Below are positions 42,020 to 49,075 of a stretch of 64,000 bases of DNA, one piece after another (position 1 is the first letter of the stretch; the number at the start of each line of letters is the position of its first letter). A program made the translations under genes and the position numbers. The notes under the pieces were generated by a model. The model searched no databases. It was not told the origin of the DNA and was given only the letters and a program-made list of their open reading frames with translations. The stretch comes from Verrucomicrobiales bacterium (GTDB lineage Bacteria > Verrucomicrobiota > Verrucomicrobiia > Verrucomicrobiales > DEV007), in the NCBI GenBank assembly GCA_029213065.1, contig JARGPH010000025.1, positions 1 through 64,000 on the forward strand, read 5' to 3'.

Positions 42020-42790
42020 ATGAAGCCGTCATCATCGTCGACTCGCTATCTCAGGAATCATTTCGGTTCAATATCCGAAGAAGATATTGTCAGGCTTGAG
42101 CGAGAGTTAGGTAAAGACCTGCCAAGACAGTATCGCAAGTTTTTGCTGCGCGAGAATGGAGGGATTCCAAACGAAGAGGGGAAAGAGCGTTTCAAAATAC
42201 TTTTCGGAATTTACGATGGCTCCAACAATCTTGCGCTGCACTGGCGGGAAACTCGTGAAGAATTGCCGGACGGAATTCTAGCTATTGGAGAAAGTCTCAA
42301 CGAGGATTACATATTCCTAGATATAAATGATGGATCTGTCTATCTGGATGGGGAGAGGATCGCTTCGGGATTTGACGAGTTTACGCGACAAAATTTCATT
42401 TCAACCGAAAGTACCGCCTCAGCCGCAGAATTGATCAACGACCGCAGTTTTGCAGAGCTTGCAGCTAGGATTGATGCTGGCACCCTTGATATAGACGCTG
42501 AGGCTAAGTTCGGTAAGACATTGATTCAATACTCAGCCTGGCTCGGAAAGGACGAAGCAGTCAAATTTTTGGCAGAACGAGGTGCAAATCCTCAGGGTTG
42601 CCTGCACGCCATGCTTGAGAGCGGATTCGGGCACCTTCAGATCATCAAGTGTCTTCTAAAACACGGAGCCGACATCCACCAGGTAAACTCAAAGGAGCAA
42701 CGTGTGTTTGACGTCGAATCACCCTGGACGAAACACATCATCGAACAAGCGGGTGGACACCAATTGCCTACACGAGCCGAGTCGACATGA
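42020..42790 (+). CDS. SMI1/KNR4 domain plus ankyrin-like repeats
   Basis: 256 residues. N-terminal SMI1/KNR4 domain (about 18-125): IVRLERELGKDLPRQYRKFL, ENGGIPNE, ILAIGESLNEDYIFLDI. C-terminal part (about 150-240) has ankyrin-type helices: TLIQYSAWLGKDEAVKFLAE, FGHLQIIKCLLKHGADIHQV. SMI1 domains often act as immunity proteins for polymorphic toxins; ankyrins add protein contacts. Lower GC than neighbours and a flanking inverted-repeat element suggest recent transfer. No toxin gene is adjacent, so an orphan immunity role is only a suggestion. Confidence 0.8.
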   Translation: MKPSSSSTRYLRNHFGSISEEDIVRLERELGKDLPRQYRKFLLRENGGIPNEEGKERFKILFGIYDGSNNLALHWRETREELPDGILAIGESLNEDYIFLDINDGSVYLDGERIASGFDEFTRQNFISTESTASAAELINDRSFAELAARIDAGTLDIDAEAKFGKTLIQYSAWLGKDEAVKFLAERGANPQGCLHAMLESGFGHLQIIKCLLKHGADIHQVNSKEQRVFDVESPWTKHIIEQAGGHQLPTRAEST

Positions 42791-42830
42791 TCTCGGTTAA
42801 CCCTCGCGTCAGGGTAGGAGATTGTATCAA

Positions 42831-43025
42831 CAGGCTGAAAGCCTGATCGCACAAAGCCCCGGGCTTCAGCCCGGGGTATAGCGTCTCCCGACAACGCGAC
42901 CTGAAAGGGCGCTCGAAAATGTTTTCAACAGGGAGGATTTCCGGGCGTCCTTTCAGGGCGCATAAGTTCACTTGATTGCACCCGGGACTGAAGTCCCGGG
43001 CTATGGGCGGTAGGGCTTTCAGCCC
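42831..43025. repeat. Cluster of five palindromes with CTGAA/TTCAG cores
   Basis: Between two genes lie CAGGCTgaaAGCCTG (42831-42845), CCCCGGGCTtcAGCCCGGGG (42857-42876), an inverted pair CCTGAAAGG/CCTTTCAGG (42900-42908, 42949-42957), CCCGGGACTgaAGTCCCGGG (42981-43000) and GGGCTttcAGCCC (43013-43025). All share a CTGAA or TTCAG centre. They look like dispersed REP/TIR-type repeats of this phylum. No gene is seen in 42791-43154. Confidence 0.75.
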
Positions 43026-43154
43026 ATTCTAACTAGTAATTATCGTGGCGCCTATGGGATGGGTGTCTCTACGGCAACCGTTGAAAAAGAGATTCCCGGT
43101 GGCCGCCAACTAAGTGGGATCTCATCAACTCAGCGCTGCGTGCTCTCCGGAAAA

Positions 43155-43655
43155 TCAAAAGAGCAGGTAGACAATCGCTCCTGCCACCGACAGGAGAAAA
43201 ACAGATGAGCCGCAGCCACCTGTCGTGACATTCGGCCGGTCTGAGATCTTTTTCCCTGATGGGCTCTTTGAGGATCTTGCCCCCAAAGATTCGACAAACT
43301 CCTTCGATTCTTTCAATCCCGCGCCGGTGTATTCGCGGTATTGCTTCACCGCTTCGATCTTCCGCCCCGATTCTAAGTTTCCCCTCAACTTAGCTTCTTG
43401 AGATTCCGTCAGCATTCCAACGGAAGCCGCATTGCCGACCTCGTTTGCCGTCATCGCCGCGACGGCTTCCTCCGCTCCGGCGAGACTGGTGCCACTGTAT
43501 TCCCGACACAGGCGGACCGCATCGATGCGCTCACCGTTCGCCAGTTTGTGCCGGATCTCACTCAACTGATTTTCTGTCAGATTCCTCATCGATTCAATTG
43601 GCGGTTCGTTTCCGTTACTCAATGGGGCAGTGCTCTCCTCGTCAAGTGCAGGCAC
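43155..43655 (-). CDS. Membrane-anchored protein with two L7/L12-CTD-like repeats
   Basis: 166 residues from a GTG start; the frame stays open upstream to 43691 without another start, so a start at ATG 43589 or a decayed N-terminus are alternatives. Two similar units: RIDAVRLCREYSGTSLAGAE (about 43-62) and KIEAVKQYREYTGAGLKESK (about 97-116), which match the 'KI.vIK.vRE.TGLGLKEAK' helix of ribosomal protein L7/L12. A Ser/Lys linker and a C-terminal helix (GSSVFLLSVAGAIVYLLF) follow, so it is tail-anchored. Function unknown; it is not a ribosomal protein. Confidence 0.65.
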   Translation of the reverse strand: MPALDEESTAPLSNGNEPPIESMRNLTENQLSEIRHKLANGERIDAVRLCREYSGTSLAGAEEAVAAMTANEVGNAASVGMLTESQEAKLRGNLESGRKIEAVKQYREYTGAGLKESKEFVESLGARSSKSPSGKKISDRPNVTTGGCGSSVFLLSVAGAIVYLLF

Positions 43656-43710
43656 CCACTCCGGCGCCTCTTTCGCGGGCCCCGGTTCATTTCACCGGGC
43701 AGATTTGGAT

Positions 43711-45522
43711 CTATTCAGGGGCGATGGCGCGGATGAAATCACCGCGGGTGTCCGCTTTTTCAGCGGCAGCAAGCCTCTCTTCGGCAACACCTGATTTCCC
43801 TGCGAGAGTCAGCCAACGGGTCAGCAGGGCAGGAGTCAGTTTTTCGGAAAGCTTCACTTCGTGCGCGGGAGCGGCTTCGGAGTACTGCCCGTGGATCTTT
43901 TCTCCGCGAGTATCAATCTCATCACTGCCGGCTACAAGACCATGAAACCCTCCCTGCGTGCCCCACCACTGCACGGCAACAAAATCGGGGTGACCGGGGA
44001 GAACATCGCTCGTGTAAATGGTGGCGGAACCGTCGTTGAGAATCGCGGACTGGAGTTTGGGGAGGGAGATTTCCTGAACCGCCTTTTTCTCTTCGATCGC
44101 GAGGCTGGCAGCATGACCCGCTGCCTGACCGAGTGACATCCAGACCGGCTCCAGCCGGAGTGCGCAGAAGCCCACGTGGGAGGAGGAAGCGGCTACGGGG
44201 ACGAGAAGATTTTTCACCTCCTCCGGGAGCAGGACACCGTAAGGGATCTGGTAGGGCGCCACTTTGTTGTAGAATTCCCCGGTGTGCTTTCCTTTCCAGC
44301 GACCATCCTCGTGACCGGTGCCGTGGCAGTTGTTTCCATAATCGGCCATCGCGATGGCGTCCGGGAAGAGCTTGGCGCGCACGTCGCCTTGAGCACGCTC
44401 CACATCCGCCTGCACGAAAATGTGGACGCCTTGCATGCGCCTCGCCTCGCGCACATACAGCTCGCGGGGGAGGTGATCGTTGTCGATGAACTCATCTCTG
44501 GGGAATCCCCATGAGCGCGCTTCTTCCCGGAATTTCTCCGGAACGGCTTTGTCATTCTGGAGAAAGTAGAGAAGGCCGATCTGATCCATGACATGATGGT
44601 CAAAAATCTCCTGACGGGTTGCTTCATCGCCATCAGACCAGCGGAGATTTTCGCCGGGAAGCGAGAGCCGGATGATCCCTCTCGAAACATCGTTGATGTC
44701 GTATTTGCCGTTCGGCAAGGGGGGCGTTTGCGCTTTGAAGATCGATTTCACTGGAGGGTAGCCGAAAATTTTGTCGATCTTGTCAGCCTCTAAAACAGGC
44801 AGGATCCCTTCGAAGTGGGCGCGATCATAGCCTTCCGGGGCCGTCGCCAAGACGCGATTCTCGGGCACTTGCGTCATGGTGAGGCGAAAGTTGTATGCCT
44901 GGAGCTCGACGTCAGCTTTTTCCGGTGCGAGCGATTCGTCAAAGGCATCCCGGCCCTCTCTTCCAACCGCCCGGGGAACACCGGCAGCGGCCATGAGATC
45001 ACCCTCGTAGCTGCCGTCGATGAAAATCCCAGCCGTCAATTCTTCCTCAGCGCCGCCTTCTTTCTGCAGCGAAACAGCGACGATGCGGTCGTCCTGCAGA
45101 GAAACTTCACGCAGGCGGGTCTCAGTCCGGATCCTGATTTTCGGGAACTCAGCCAACATGGCTTTGAGCACGAGGAGGTTCACTTTCGGCTCGCCGGAGG
45201 TCCCCTTGAAACTGGATTCCACCTGCTCTGAATCCGGTCCATATTCTTCAGCGTAGTATTGCTTCACCCGGTTGGCGAAATCGAGGAAGGTGCCGCTGAG
45301 GCTTTCGAAAGAATGGAAGTCCGGATGACTGAGGCCGTTTGTGAGGAGGCCGCCGATCTCGGATTCAGGAGTGACCAGTTCGACGCTGTTTCCGTTCTTC
45401 GCGGCGGCAAGAGCGGCAGAAATACCACCCGGAGTGGCACCGTACACGAGAACATCCGTTTCGGCGCCCACCGGCAGTAGGGTGAGAAGGAGGGAGGCAA
45501 AAGTGAGATAAAGGCATTTCAT
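43711..45522 (-). CDS. Secreted FAD-dependent oxidoreductase
   Basis: 603 residues. Signal peptide MKCLYLTFASLLLTLLPVGA precedes an FAD-binding Rossmann motif VLVYGATPGGISAALAAAKN (about 24-43). IDGSYEGDLMAAAGV and PYQIPYGVLLPEEVKNLLVP are typical of the FAD_oxidored family (PF12831) that is abundant in Planctomycetota and Verrucomicrobiota and linked to sugar metabolism. The flavoprotein is probably periplasmic, which needs either folded export or cofactor supply there. Divergent from the LysR regulator, which may control it (inference). Confidence 0.85.
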   Translation of the reverse strand: MKCLYLTFASLLLTLLPVGAETDVLVYGATPGGISAALAAAKNGNSVELVTPESEIGGLLTNGLSHPDFHSFESLSGTFLDFANRVKQYYAEEYGPDSEQVESSFKGTSGEPKVNLLVLKAMLAEFPKIRIRTETRLREVSLQDDRIVAVSLQKEGGAEEELTAGIFIDGSYEGDLMAAAGVPRAVGREGRDAFDESLAPEKADVELQAYNFRLTMTQVPENRVLATAPEGYDRAHFEGILPVLEADKIDKIFGYPPVKSIFKAQTPPLPNGKYDINDVSRGIIRLSLPGENLRWSDGDEATRQEIFDHHVMDQIGLLYFLQNDKAVPEKFREEARSWGFPRDEFIDNDHLPRELYVREARRMQGVHIFVQADVERAQGDVRAKLFPDAIAMADYGNNCHGTGHEDGRWKGKHTGEFYNKVAPYQIPYGVLLPEEVKNLLVPVAASSSHVGFCALRLEPVWMSLGQAAGHAASLAIEEKKAVQEISLPKLQSAILNDGSATIYTSDVLPGHPDFVAVQWWGTQGGFHGLVAGSDEIDTRGEKIHGQYSEAAPAHEVKLSEKLTPALLTRWLTLAGKSGVAEERLAAAEKADTRGDFIRAIAPE

Positions 45523-45863
45523 AACAGTGCGTAGGCTCGATCAAGAGAAGTCGGAGTTCATTTTTTATGATGCGTGGTTAGTCCTGAAATCCCGCCAAGA
45601 ATATCCGGAAAGATTCCTTTGGATTATCCCCGGTTTTCAACTTCTGCCGAATTCTGAATTGGAAACAAACCTTCATCTGATTTCCGGGGGCGCAACCAGC
45701 GGGAATAGGGGACCGGGGCATTTGGATTCTTAGATCAGAGTCCGTCGCCGAATCCTCAGAGGCAGTGTGGTCCTAATGGTTCACCCGGAGTTTCTCCACT
45801 TCATAGCGGGAAACCCCGCTTGCCAAAACTTCCCGTCGTGGGTATTCGTGAGTCTTCGCGAGG
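45523..45863. promoter_or_regulatory. Divergent region between FAD oxidoreductase and LysR genes
   Basis: 341 bases without a convincing gene. A short hairpin (AGCGGGaaacCCCGCT, about 45806-45821) lies 40 bases before the LysR start. LysR proteins usually bind such divergent regions, so operator sites are likely here but not identifiable by eye. Confidence 0.4.
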
Positions 45864-46745
45864 ATGAATATCGGGACCTTCCAGATTTTTTGCGATCTTG
45901 TTGAAACGACCAGCTTTTCTGAAGCGGGGGAGCGGAACGGGATCAGCCAGAGTGCGGTCAGTCAGCAGATTGGCGCGCTCGAAAAGCAATACGGTGTCGT
46001 TCTCATCGAACGGGGGCGGAAGAATTTCGCGGTCACGCCGGAGGGTGATGTCTTTTTGAAGGCGGCCCGTCGCATTCTCGATTCTTACTACGGGATTGGA
46101 AATGATCTCGGGGCGATGCGCGACATCGTCGCGGGGAAGCTCACGATCGCGACGGTCTACAGCATCGGGTTTCACGAGCTGCCTCCGTATTTGGAAAAAT
46201 TCAGGGAGCGCTTTCCCGATGTGGATCTGCAGGTCCAGTATCGTCGCGCGAACCAGGTCTATGCCGATGTTTCCGAGAATCTCACCGACCTTGGTTTGGT
46301 CGCTTATCCGCAGGAGAAAAAAGGAGTTGAGATCGACCCCGCCTGGAAGGACAAGCTCGTCGTGATCTGTCCTCCTTCACATGCGTTGGCGAAAAAGAAG
46401 TCGCTTTCGCTCAGTGATATTGACGGACAGCGGTTTATCTCATTCGAGCCGGATTTGCCGACGCGGAAGGCGATCGACGGGATGTTCACCCACGCTGGAA
46501 TCCGAGTCAAAGAGGTCGTCGAATTCGATAACATTGAAACCGTGAAACGGGGCGTCCTCATTGAAAACGCTATTTCGATTGTCCCGAGCGAGAGTGTGAA
46601 ATCCGAGATCGAAGGCGGGACCCTCGTTCAGATTCCCATCGACGGGAAATTCATCTGGCGTCCCCTCGGGATCGTCCGCCGTCGTGCCCGCGCGATCACT
46701 CCCGCGATGCGGGAAATGATTCAGATACTGCAGGAAAAGAAGTGA
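45864..46745 (+). CDS. LysR-family transcriptional regulator
   Basis: 293 residues. N-terminal winged helix (FCDLVETTSFSEAGERNGIS, SAVSQQIGALEKQYGVVLIE), a linker helix and a periplasmic-binding-fold effector domain (LTIATVYSIGFHELPPYL, about 92-290), similar in layout to CysB/CbbR-type regulators. AGGATG overlaps the start; ATG at 45864. It is divergent from the FAD oxidoreductase, a usual LysR arrangement. Its last codons are duplicated 351 bases downstream at the far end of the 112-bp array. Confidence 0.92.
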   Translation: MNIGTFQIFCDLVETTSFSEAGERNGISQSAVSQQIGALEKQYGVVLIERGRKNFAVTPEGDVFLKAARRILDSYYGIGNDLGAMRDIVAGKLTIATVYSIGFHELPPYLEKFRERFPDVDLQVQYRRANQVYADVSENLTDLGLVAYPQEKKGVEIDPAWKDKLVVICPPSHALAKKKSLSLSDIDGQRFISFEPDLPTRKAIDGMFTHAGIRVKEVVEFDNIETVKRGVLIENAISIVPSESVKSEIEGGTLVQIPIDGKFIWRPLGIVRRRARAITPAMREMIQILQEKK

Positions 46746-47090
46746 GTGGGTGGGGGCTTTTATCCTCGACGTGAAAGAAATCCTCACGGATTCCTCTACC
46801 TGAATTGTAGAGAAACTGCGTGAGCATTTCTCCGCTCAGCCTATCCGTTCTTCTCTCTGGTGAACGGGAAGGCGCGATCGACGTGAAAGAAATCCTCACG
46901 GATTCCTCTACCTGGATTGTAGAGAAACTGCGTGAGCATTTCTCCGCGCAGCCTATCCGTTCTTCTTTCTGGTGGGCGGGAAGGCGAGATCGACGTGAAA
47001 GAAATCCTCACGGATTCCTCTACCTGGATTGTAGAGAAACTGCGTGAGCATTTCTCCGCGCAGCCTATCCGTTAGATACTGCAGGAAAAG
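46723..47090. repeat. 17-bp direct repeats bracketing the 112-bp array
   Basis: AGATACTGCAGGAAAAG occurs at 46723-46739, the last codons of the LysR gene, and again at 47074-47090 right after the partial third copy. The segment between, including the LysR stop and the array, may have arrived or expanded by insertion or unequal exchange. Confidence 0.75.
46766..47073. repeat. Tandem array of a 112-bp hairpin-rich unit, 2.75 copies
   Basis: Copies start at 46766, 46878 and 46990, all beginning TCGACGTGAAAGAAATCCTC; the third stops after 84 bases. Each has three hairpins: CGTGA/TCACG, CTCTAC/GTAGAG and GAGAAAcTGC/GCATTTCTC closed by GTGA. 112 is not a multiple of three and copy 1 has a TGA, so it is unlikely to code. 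The copies differ at only a few bases. Confidence 0.9.
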
Positions 47091-47121
47091 GAGTGGGTCC
47101 CCCTCCGTTAGCGCCTCTGCC

Positions 47122-47185
47122 TCTGTGTGAATCCGTAAAATCGATGCTCTATCTGTGCTTGAATCATAAGGATTTTTCACACAGA
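47122..47185. repeat. Inverted repeat with CTGTGTGA arms
   Basis: TCTGTGTGA (47122-47130) and TCACACAGA (47177-47185) flank 46 bases and are followed by CGGATTAATCACCGATAGAC, a degenerate ATCxGTG-type word. Such words are common junk repeats of intergenic DNA in this phylum, so no function is assigned. The stretch 46746-47254 holds no gene. Confidence 0.5.
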
Positions 47186-47254
47186 TGAGAACGGATTAAT
47201 CACCGATAGACACGGATCGGGTAGGCTTTTCCGGCGATTGGCTTGAACGCTTTT

Positions 47255-47797
47255 CTACTCAGCAAACGGACTCGCCGCAAATTTCTCGAACTCGGCTTTC
47301 ATTGCTTCGACGGAAGCCTCCGGTCCGGTCAGCTTGAGGAAAACAGCGCCCTGATCGCTTGGAAGGATCGCCGCGAGCATCATGTAGTTTTCCTTCGGTG
47401 TTTTGTCTCCGGAAAACGGACCGCCCATGGACTCCATGAAAGTGCCTTTGGCAGTGAGAAAGCTGACTTTGCGGCCTCCCATTTCTTTCTCTTCAATCTT
47501 GGACTCAGGGGTGCCCTGGAACTGACCGATCCAACGATCGAGGTTTGCCTGGATGCCGCCACCCTGACCTTGACCGAAGAAATAGAGGACGAGATCAACG
47601 TCGGCGAGATTCTCATCTTCGTGATCGTAAGTGAGCTGGCCGGCCCGCATCGAGCTGGTGACCTGCTGGCGGATCCATGGCTTGCCATACTTGAAGGTGA
47701 ACTCACTCACCGCGAGGGTGTCGGGCTCTTCCGCCTGCGCGAAATGTGGCAGAGCGAAAAAGGAAACGGCAAGAAGAAGACAGAGGGTTGATTTCAT
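47255..47797 (-). CDS. Hypothetical secreted protein
   Basis: 180 residues with signal peptide MKSTLCLLLAVSFFALPHFA. The mature part is mixed alpha/beta with FKYGKPWIRQQVTSSMRAGQ, VDLVLYFFGQGQGGGIQANL and VSFLTAKGTFMESMGGPF. The same arrangement occurs in conserved hypothetical proteins of Planctomycetota and Verrucomicrobiota, but I cannot name a family. No metal or catalytic motif is seen. Divergent from the VHL-zincin gene, with 108 bases between the starts. Confidence 0.65.
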   Translation of the reverse strand: MKSTLCLLLAVSFFALPHFAQAEEPDTLAVSEFTFKYGKPWIRQQVTSSMRAGQLTYDHEDENLADVDLVLYFFGQGQGGGIQANLDRWIGQFQGTPESKIEEKEMGGRKVSFLTAKGTFMESMGGPFSGDKTPKENYMMLAAILPSDQGAVFLKLTGPEASVEAMKAEFEKFAASPFAE

Positions 47798-47905
47798 GGC
47801 GAATAATCTGGTATGGAATTTCGCGGTGACAAGTACCGTCTTTCCTGCGCAAACAGGGTGGCTGAAGAGGGTATAGTCGGTCCGTTAACCCTGTTGAATC
47901 CCCCC

Positions 47906-49075
47906 ATGAAACCCTGTTTGACCCTCCGCCTGACCCTCGTGAATCTCGTGCTCGGAGGTATCCTTGAAGTGGTATCGGCGGAGGTGGTCGCCCCGCCCGG
48001 AGACGAGGTGGCGCGTCTCGCTCTCGATGCACAGTATGAGAAATACCTCAGCGCAGGTGGTTTTCCCATCGTCGCTTCCGCCGGGGTCGAGGACGAAGCG
48101 CTTCTCGAAGCGGCTTTTCTCATCGGGAAAATGATCGGGCACCGGCCGGATATTTTGAAAGCCCTTCGTGAGAACAAAGTCCGGCTGTCGATCATGGCGA
48201 CGGACGAGCTGACGACCGATATTCCCGAGCACGCCACGCTCAAGCCGAAGGTATACTGGGATAGACGAGCGCGCGGACTGGGGGCTTCAAAAGAGCGTCC
48301 CGCGGTATCGGTCGGCGAGGAGAATCTGCTCGCGCTCGAAGGCGATCCCTACAGCACTGAAAGCATCATGGTTCACGAATTCGCTCATGCCATTCATCTC
48401 ATGGGAGTGAATTCGATCGACGATTCATTTCAGACCCGATTGGAGCAGACTTTTAATCGGGCTTCGTTGAAGGGGCTTTGGAAAAGCAAGTATGCGGGAA
48501 CGAACCCCTCTGAATATTGGGCCGAGGGGGTTCAATCGTGGTTCGACACCAATCGCGAAAACGACCACGATCACAACCATGTGAACACGCGTGAAGAGTT
48601 GCTCGAACACGACCCCGGGCTTGCGGCGCTCGTCGAGTCGATCTTCGGGGACTCACCGTGGCGCTACCGGAATCCGAAGCTTCGGAAAGAGCCTGGCCAT
48701 CTCGCGAGCCTTGATCGGGCTGCGGCTCCCGTTTTTGCGTGGCCGCCGGATCTCGAGGCCGCCTACGATGCACTGCAGAGTGGTGAGGATCGAAAGCAGC
48801 TCGAAATGAAACCGGGGAAAGCGCCGGAAGGCAGCGTTTCAGGAAAAAGCGCCGGGGCGGTGCAATTGCGTTTTGATAATCATACCGAAGAAACGGTCCG
48901 GATTTTCTGGATCGATTTCGTGGGGGAAAGAAAAGCCTTCGGCTCGATCGATCCCGGAAGAAATCACGATCAATCGACCTTCAGCGAACATCTCTGGGTC
49001 CTCGTCGGCGAAGGCGGCGACGATCTCGGCTGGATCGCCGCCCCGGAAGAGGATGGTTTGGTCAATGTCAGGTAG
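47906..49075 (+). CDS. Secreted zincin-type metallopeptidase with C-terminal VHL-like domain
   Basis: About 389 residues from ATG 47906, which starts a signal peptide (CLTLRLTLVNLVLGGILEVV). HEFAHAIH (157-164) is the HExxH zinc site and EYWAEG (203-208) supplies a likely third ligand, as in zincin-like metallopeptidases with an EYxxE pair. The C-terminal part (about 319-380), LRFDNHTEETVRIFWIDFVG and SEHLWVLVG, matches the von Hippel-Lindau beta domain pattern, which in eukaryotes binds hydroxyproline peptides. Function of the fusion is unknown. It ends 8 bases into the convergent lnt gene. Confidence 0.75.
   Translation: MKPCLTLRLTLVNLVLGGILEVVSAEVVAPPGDEVARLALDAQYEKYLSAGGFPIVASAGVEDEALLEAAFLIGKMIGHRPDILKALRENKVRLSIMATDELTTDIPEHATLKPKVYWDRRARGLGASKERPAVSVGEENLLALEGDPYSTESIMVHEFAHAIHLMGVNSIDDSFQTRLEQTFNRASLKGLWKSKYAGTNPSEYWAEGVQSWFDTNRENDHDHNHVNTREELLEHDPGLAALVESIFGDSPWRYRNPKLRKEPGHLASLDRAAAPVFAWPPDLEAAYDALQSGEDRKQLEMKPGKAPEGSVSGKSAGAVQLRFDNHTEETVRIFWIDFVGERKAFGSIDPGRNHDQSTFSEHLWVLVGEGGDDLGWIAAPEEDGLVNVR

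Noticed and set aside
42831-43025. CRISPR array
   Set aside because: The palindromes are not equal in sequence or spacing and have no spacer pattern; no cas genes are present.
45527-45733. Possible 68-residue gene in the FAD oxidoreductase/LysR gap
   Set aside because: No ribosome-binding site, no domain, and it overlaps the expected promoter region.
46820-47047. Plus-strand frame inside the 112-bp array (DVKEILTDSSTWIVEKL)
   Set aside because: It looks protein-like but does not survive from copy to copy because 112 is not a multiple of three, and copy 1 has a TGA in that frame.
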